The notes under the pieces: model-generated
What the model was told of the DNA's origin: nothing
Seen by the model: the letters and a program-made list of their open reading frames with translations, nothing else
Databases searched by the model: none
Shown: piece after piece, positions 57,191 through 57,940 of the stretch
Position numbering within the stretch: position 1 is the stretch's first letter
Layout of the letters: each line of letters starts with the position of its first letter
Source: Symploca sp. SIO1C2
GTDB taxonomy: Bacteria > Cyanobacteriota > Cyanobacteriia > Cyanobacteriales > Coleofasciculaceae
Reading direction: 5' to 3'
Length of the DNA stretch: 57,940 bases
NCBI GenBank assembly: GCA_010672925.1
Contig: JAAHFP010000040.1
Coordinates: 1 to 57,940, forward strand
Program-made: the position numbers and the translations under genes

Positions 57191-57940
57191 TTGAGGGAAA
57201 CTCACTCGGAAAGAGCTGACGACCTACCAGTAATCATCCATTGGCTTCAACACATGGGGATTGAAGAATTAATTGACCTTGAGCTACCAACTCCTCACGG
57301 CAATCGGCGGGGATTAAGCTATGGGCAATTAGCTTTCTTTGTTATTAACCTATATTACTAGTCAAGCCGACCATCGACTCTGTGCGGTTGAGCCGTGGGT
57401 GGTATTACATCATCAAACTTTGGAATGGGCTACCGGTTGGAAAATTGGTTTAAAAGATACCACTGATGACCGATTAGCTGACTTATTAAAGCTGTTGGGT
57501 TCTTCTCAACATCAAGCCATAGAGACCATCTTTACTAAGCTAGGACAGCATCTAATACGTGCTCATGAGTTGCCCACTGACCAAGCTCGTAGTGACACCA
57601 CCAGTTTTTCAGTGTACCATCAACCTCCAGAACAAAATAATGGAGAATCTTTGCTGAACTTTGGCTATAGTAAAGACCACCGCCCAGACTTGAGACAATA
57701 TCGTCAAATGTTGGCGACTTTAGACCCGTTAGCTCTACCGGTATTGGGAGCAACTTTACCAGGTAAAGGAGCAGACGAATCTCATTATCTACCTACTTGG
57801 AGACAGCTCACAGAAATTATTGGACACAAAGAGTTTTTATTCCTAGCCGACGTGCTTTGCATCTAGTTGGGGAAATCAACTCCAAAATTCACTATGAAAA
57901 GGTCTATGAAGGCAGCGGTCGTCCCTGTGCCAAAACTCCT
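57191..57940 (+). pseudogene. Broken IS1634-type transposase, running into a second transposase-like frame
   Basis: Frame 1 (57191-57361) encodes ERADDLPVIIHWLQHMGIEE and GNRRGLSYGQLAFFVINL, the N-terminal DUF4277-like part of IS1634 transposases, and ends at TAG. Frame 2 continues as LLTYITSQADHRLCAVEPWV through LPTDQARSDTTSFSVYHQPP, so a frameshift near 57335 splits the gene. Frame 2 ends at 57866, while a third frame (57838 to the window end) reads RALHLVGEINSKIHYEKVYE then GSGRPCAKTP, resembling the start of a DUF772 transposase; the element may be joined to another IS or shifted again. Confidence 0.75.

Overview
The window is from a cyanobacterial chromosome, most likely a filamentous, repeat-rich lineage; I would not name a genus. 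The evidence is the dense scatter of the HIP1 octamer GCGATCGC, several cyanobacterial gene families (DUF2949, DUF4079, the Mo-nitro_C domain, GuaB3, an NblR-type regulator, an ETR1-type ethylene receptor), and many short tandem repeats, mostly of 7-nt period, between genes. I saw no rRNA, tRNA or CRISPR array.

Layout. 1-3.7 kb: a two-gene signalling operon on the minus strand, an ethylene-receptor-like hybrid histidine kinase followed by a response regulator whose LOV-like domain is cut short. 4.2-11.6 kb: mostly housekeeping genes (HtrA-type protease, thioredoxin, GuaB3, a small transporter, a TerB/Mo-nitro_C protein, the Obg GTPase). 12-14.7 kb: a compact tryptophan-to-3-hydroxykynurenine operon (kynurenine monooxygenase, tryptophan dioxygenase, formamidase). 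14.8-18 kb: UDP-GlcNAc epimerase, an AbgT transporter and an IS200-like transposase. 18-23.1 kb: a large NACHT NTPase with C-terminal helical repeats and, just upstream, a TonB-like proline-rich membrane protein. 23.5-28 kb: an anchored solute-binding protein and a coiled-coil/TPR protein. 28-31 kb: a beta-lactamase-fold protein lacking its catalytic residues, and an intact TnpB. 31-37.5 kb: two GT2 glycosyltransferases and a sulfotransferase (probably cell-surface glycan), a DUF4079 protein and an ABC-2 exporter. 38-45 kb: an HtrA-like protease with PPC domains, a zinc dehydrogenase, an NblR-like regulator, a DUF2949 protein, a NahK-like kinase and a DOMON-like protein. 45-58 kb: a second TnpB element with a divergent ribbon-helix-helix gene, a nitrilase-like protein without its cysteine, ArsB, lipoyl synthase, a response regulator, RecR, an MscS-cNMP channel, a REC-PAS histidine kinase, a truncated membrane-protein gene and a broken IS1634-type transposase.

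Between the genes lie at least four families of small non-autonomous elements. Three full copies in two of these families have terminal inverted repeats and are flanked by 9-bp target duplications, and some elements are nested in others. Low-complexity arrays of the same style have also entered reading frames, most clearly inside the ATP-binding domain of the ethylene-receptor kinase. The points most worth following are the kynurenine operon without a local kynureninase, the ethylene receptor with its repeat insertions, the NACHT protein, a recR gene whose only sensible start codon is ACG, and the MITE families with visible target duplications.
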